The notes below the pieces were generated by a model that saw only the letters and a program-made list of their open reading frames with translations, did not search any database and was not told the origin of the DNA. The translations under genes were made by a program, and so were the position numbers. Shown one piece after another: positions 31,401-33,731 of a stretch of DNA of 33,731 bases; positions within the stretch are counted from its first letter, which is position 1; every line of letters starts with the position of its first letter. The stretch comes from Planctomycetota bacterium (lineage in GTDB: Bacteria; Planctomycetota; PUPC01; DSUN01), in contig VGYW01000029.1 of assembly GCA_016872875.1 (NCBI GenBank), positions 1-33,731 on the forward strand, written 5' to 3'.

Positions 31401-32939
31401 CTCGCGGAGCTGGATGTGGACTGCGGCGAGGTTCATGCGCGCGCCCGGGTGCTTCTCGCGGAGGGCGAGGACGTGCTCGAACTCGGTCTTGGCGCCCTCG
31501 TAGCGCTGGCGCTGCATGTAGGCCATGCCGAGGAGGAAGTGGACGTCGACGTTCTTGGGCTCGACGTCGAGCGCGATGCGGCAGTGGTGGATCGCCTTGT
31601 CCACGCTGCCCTGGGCCAGCTCGATGCCGGCCAGCACCTGGTGGGCGCGGGCCTGCTCGGGGTCGAGCTCCAGCATCCTCTGGAACATCGTCTTCGCGCG
31701 CTCGTGCTCGCCCTTGTGGAGGTAAGCGACGCCGAGGAGGCGGTAGACCTCGACGTTCTTGGAGTCGAAGTGGAGGGCTTCGACCAGCGTGGCGATGGCG
31801 CCGTCGGGGTAGGCGTTCTGGAGGTGGGCGCTCGCCAGCGCCAGGCGGGCCAGGATGAAGCGCGGGTCCAGCTTCACCACCTGGTTGAGCTCGTCAATCG
31901 CCTCGCGCAGCCGGTCCACCAGCAGGAGGCAGCGGGCGAGCCAGTAGTGGGACATGAGGTGGCGCGGCATGCCGGTGGCGGCGAACTGGAGCTCCTGGAT
32001 GGCGGCGTCGAGTTTGCGGAGCTGCATGTAGACGCAGCCGCGGACGAAGTTGGCGTAGGGGTTCTTCGTCGTCAGGCGCAGGGCCTCGTTGGCGTCGGCC
32101 AGGGCCTCGTCGTACCTCTGGAGGTCCAGGTATATCTCCGCGCGGCGCAGGAGGGCCTCGACGTGCGAGGGCTTGGCGGCGAGGATTTCGCCGAGGAGCT
32201 TGAGGGCGCCCTCCATGTCGCCCTCCGTGCGGCGGACCTGGATCATGATCAGCTTGGGCTCGTGGAGCTGGGGGTTTATCTTGAGGACCTCCTGGCAGCG
32301 GCGCTCGGCCTCCTTCGTGCGCCGCAGCCCGAAGAGGATGTGGATGCGGTCCAGGTGGGTCGAGACGTCGTTGGGGTCGAGCTTGAGCACCTCCTCGCAG
32401 TAGGTGAGGGCCTCCTCGTACTTGTCGCGCTCCTTGTCGGGCTGGCGTGCCTCGGCGAAGATGGCGGCCTGGTGCTTCGCCAGGCGGATGAGGAGCTCGA
32501 AGCTGGTCTTCATGGCGGGCCGGCGCTGGAGGAGGGTCTTGGCGGCGGTCTCGGCCTTCTCGAGGAATCCGCGGGCGAGGTCGAGCTCGCCGCGCCCGCG
32601 CGCGCGAGAGTCCAGCTCCACGTAGGCGTTCGTCAGCTCCGCGTAGGCGTCCTCGCTGTCCGGCACGAGCTGCACGGCCTTGGCGAGGTTCTCCTCGGCC
32701 TTCTCGAACTCCGAGATGCGGGCGTAGCACTTCCCGATCCAGAGCAGGGCCTCGCCGTTCCGCTCGTTCCGCCGAAGGGCGATCTTCAGCTCGTCTATCG
32801 CCTCGTTGAACTTGTTGCTCTTATAGTTGACGATCGCGCGCTGGAGGTTGACATCCTGTTTCCCCTCGCCCCCGAGGGCCATTGCGGCCAGGCACGCGGC
32901 CAGGGCCACCGCGGTGAGACGGGCAAGGCATCGCCCCAT
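28401..32939 (-). CDS. Very large secreted TPR-repeat protein
   Basis: The product has 1512 residues. ATG 32939 is preceded by AGGAGAG and followed by a signal peptide (RLTAVALAACLAAMALGGEG); ATG 33008 would add 23 residues from repeat DNA and is rejected. Nearly the whole mature protein is TPR units of about 34 residues, roughly 40 of them, with the usual pattern such as PYANFVRGCVYMQLRKLDAA, AYPDGAIATLVEALHFDSKN and VDVHFLLGMAYMQRQRYEGA. There is no catalytic domain. TPR superhelices hold protein assemblies, and secreted ones of this size are found in exopolysaccharide export and cell-envelope systems. The low-complexity frames on the opposite strand are shadows. It is convergent with the efflux operon. 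Confidence 0.93.
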   Translation of the reverse strand: MGRCLARLTAVALAACLAAMALGGEGKQDVNLQRAIVNYKSNKFNEAIDELKIALRRNERNGEALLWIGKCYARISEFEKAEENLAKAVQLVPDSEDAYAELTNAYVELDSRARGRGELDLARGFLEKAETAAKTLLQRRPAMKTSFELLIRLAKHQAAIFAEARQPDKERDKYEEALTYCEEVLKLDPNDVSTHLDRIHILFGLRRTKEAERRCQEVLKINPQLHEPKLIMIQVRRTEGDMEGALKLLGEILAAKPSHVEALLRRAEIYLDLQRYDEALADANEALRLTTKNPYANFVRGCVYMQLRKLDAAIQELQFAATGMPRHLMSHYWLARCLLLVDRLREAIDELNQVVKLDPRFILARLALASAHLQNAYPDGAIATLVEALHFDSKNVEVYRLLGVAYLHKGEHERAKTMFQRMLELDPEQARAHQVLAGIELAQGSVDKAIHHCRIALDVEPKNVDVHFLLGMAYMQRQRYEGAKTEFEHVLALREKHPGARMNLAAVHIQLREYDLAQEQLQLCIKDSPDLPRARYALARLFMVERKFDKAESELTQLLKNEAERANVHLAMADLRLAKGEKEGAIEAAKTALSINAKLLDARAFLARRYISEQNWAGALAELEAALKENPKHAPAYEAAVIQVYLTRYDEAVKLFEKAVQNDVNPASALAGAAAALQLKGDHRAAQASISDADKRKPQDPLIALQTLSVNLGQGDVANARTLLRQATYLPELVRDAYTGFLDNFADDKARSRAVSDALTRIIFFGSRGWHDQAEENCNVLVKLAPDNTFAYTVLANVYLATGRPEKEVATLRRLVEIAPKDHRHRLRLARRLAELGQFTEARKEFERAAADNPKSPDPPLELGNYFLRMAQYDLAAEQAKKGLAIEEGNPRALALLASCLLAEGKRDEARGILRRITEAKNSPVDDQARLQLARLDFAEGKADAAIAQFEEAVKANPKNMHARMGLGEALHAKGNLQRAIEQYREVLALDATYSPALIALSRAYRDQGRLDLSLDYCEQAAEVNPAAVELRFELAAIRFAQRKFDEAIAEYTAVLKDRPNEYRARIGIATTLFESGQRQAAFDQLADLLTQVPSLGPARQALVFLYKRLGEIDKAQAELENLVRAGGPGALGVYDLAVVYVHKDRLDAAIEIADQRLKADENDIGFLVLRGVAAQLKGQLPDALDALNRAASRVPNNARLASLLANAYVAAGKAADARKVVEAVEMGPELQGAYRKLIEHLSVGGEASRLAANSLNQAALYADAGWLTLARDRYEALLKTLPNNLAALQLLAGVYELMRERAKCIETYQRMLQAQPDYEPALHRLAVHHTAEGNLEAAAADFRALLAKKRDDANVLLGLATILQRQRKAADAIDLYKRILKGDPSNPVAVNNLAWLYAEETKDLKAAEELATKAVQLTDPDSAAGAATRDTLAWILYRTERYDKALELARQAVQGMPGSAEVHYHTGMIYFKKNLRASAARHLLAALKLDPNFPEKDEINSVLDRIRKRQL

Positions 32940-32984
32940 GATCAGCTCTCCTCTATCTCGCAAGGCACCAATGGCTGTGGAACC

Positions 32985-33139
32985 GAACAAATCCGAAATC
33001 CGAAGCACGAAATCCGAAGGAAATCCGAAATCAGAAACCCAGAAGGCCGAAACAGGAACGAGGCGCCGTGCAGGGTGTCTTTGGGGATTGGTGCTTTGGG
33101 CTTCGGCATTCCTTCGGATTTCGGACTTGGGGTTTCAGG
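32985..33139. repeat. GAAATCC inverted low-complexity repeat
   Basis: An AATCCGAAATCCGAAGC-type arm (about 32985-33035) faces a CCTTCGGATTTCGGAC-type arm (about 33100-33139). It fills the gap between the sigma-54 activator stop and the TPR gene leader and ends one base before the activator's stop codon. Confidence 0.75.
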
Positions 33140-33731
33140 CTATTCATTCTCGGCCTCTTCGTCCGCGTCGCCGCGCAGGAGGCCGTGGAAGCGCATCTTC
33201 TTGAACAGGGTCGTGCGGTCAATGGCGAGCATGGTGGCGGTGGGCTGTCGCCGCCAGTTGTTCACCCGCAGGGCGTTCTCGATGATGTCGCGCTCGGCGC
33301 GCAGCAGGGCCTCCTTGAGCGGCAGGCGGTCGGAGTCGCCCTTGCCGGTGATGGTGGCGGGGAGGTCGGCGACGCCGATGGCGCCCTCCTTTCGGAGGAC
33401 GACGGCGGCTTCGAGTGCGTTTTCGAGCTCGCGGACGTTTCCCGGCCAGGCGTACTGGCGGAGGCGCGCCATCGCCTCGGGGCCTATCCCGACCACGTTG
33501 CAGCGGTTCTGGCGCGCGTAGAGGCGCAGGAAGTGCTCGGCGAGGAGCTGGATGTCGCCCACCCGCTCCCGCAATGGCGGCATGTGGATGGGCACCACGT
33601 TCACCCGGTAGAAGAGGTCCTTGCGGAACGTGCCGTCCTCCACGCTCTCGCGCAGGTCGTAGTTGGTGGCCAGGATGAAGCGCACGTCGAGGGTGATGGT
33701 CTCGGTGCCGCCCACGCGCTCGAACTCGCGT
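33140..33731 (-). CDS. Sigma-54-dependent (NtrC-family) regulator, C-terminal part
   Basis: About 196 codons of a gene that begins beyond the right edge. The AAA+ part shows REFERVGGTETITLDVRFIL, ATNYDL, GTFRKDLFYRVNVVPIHMPP and LRERVGDI, matching the second region of homology and sensor parts of NtrC-type ATPases. WPGNVRELENALEAAVVL follows. The last 60 residues carry a Fis-type helix-turn-helix (LAIDRTTLFKKMRFHGLL). It hydrolyses ATP to open promoters held by sigma-54 RNA polymerase. The receiver or sensor domain, if any, is not in the window. It reads in the same direction as the TPR gene, 200 bp upstream of it. Confidence 0.93.
   Translation of the reverse strand, partial: REFERVGGTETITLDVRFILATNYDLRESVEDGTFRKDLFYRVNVVPIHMPPLRERVGDIQLLAEHFLRLYARQNRCNVVGIGPEAMARLRQYAWPGNVRELENALEAAVVLRKEGAIGVADLPATITGKGDSDRLPLKEALLRAERDIIENALRVNNWRRQPTATMLAIDRTTLFKKMRFHGLLRGDADEEAENE

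Noticed and set aside
29217..33521. Long plus-strand frames opposite the TPR protein and activator
   Set aside because: Val/Glu/Gly/Leu-rich mirror images of the TPR repeats; no independent motifs or ribosome binding sites.
1..33731. tRNA, rRNA, riboswitch or prophage genes
   Set aside because: I looked for conserved tRNA arms, rRNA blocks, T-box or cofactor-riboswitch cores and integrase motifs and found none that I could support.

Overview
This is a high-GC bacterial chromosome segment. It carries long TPR and HEAT proteins, an ExbB/ExbD pair with large partners, an M81 peptidase, a DUF4091-type protein, a parallel beta-helix protein, an AlgI-type acyltransferase, and many dispersed palindromic repeats. 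That mix is typical of Planctomycetota or a related PVC-type lineage. The assignment is inferred from gene content only, and no rRNA or tRNA is visible.

Layout. 1-4715 (minus): operon exbB - exbD - membrane protein with a beta-sandwich-like C-terminus - HEAT-repeat lipoprotein, the last cut by the window edge. 4867-9875 (plus): TolB-like propeller, small membrane-anchored protein, AlgI-like MBOAT O-acyltransferase and AlgX/AlgJ-like SGNH protein, probably an exopolysaccharide O-acetylation module. 10011-11537 (plus): M81 metallopeptidase. 11538-13886: accessory region, described below. 13887-19624: a glycosidase-like gene (minus) divergent from a translationally coupled DUF4091 / beta-helix pair (plus). 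19649-20542 (minus): TIGR01777-type epimerase. 20761-28366 (plus): TetR repressor, membrane fusion protein, RND pump, remnants of a MacAB-like ABC system, and a TolC-family outer-membrane factor. 28401-32939 (minus): a 1512-residue TPR protein. 33140-33731 (minus): C-terminal part of a sigma-54 activator.

The most striking feature is at 11987-13414. Five palindromic sites spaced 141-145 bp apart form a tandem array of whole repeated units. The array runs straight into a gene for a protein with two ArsR-like winged-helix domains, and a sixth palindrome lies downstream of that gene. The copy next to the gene overlaps an excellent sigma-70-type promoter. The upstream units look like decayed duplicates of promoter, operator and gene start: their promoters degrade with distance while the palindromes stay intact. 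I read this as a self-regulated DNA-binding protein with a dedicated multi-site array. Its function is unknown.

A second theme is invasion by several families of inverted or low-complexity repeats: GAAATC/GATTTC tracts, GGAT/ATCC hairpins, a TAGTGCGG family, nested palindromes and an in-frame TGTTGGG minisatellite. They sit at gene borders and repeatedly reach into coding sequence, supplying start codons, N-termini, C-termini or internal residues. Two GGAT/ATCC hairpins flank an ABC transporter gene that has lost its centre.
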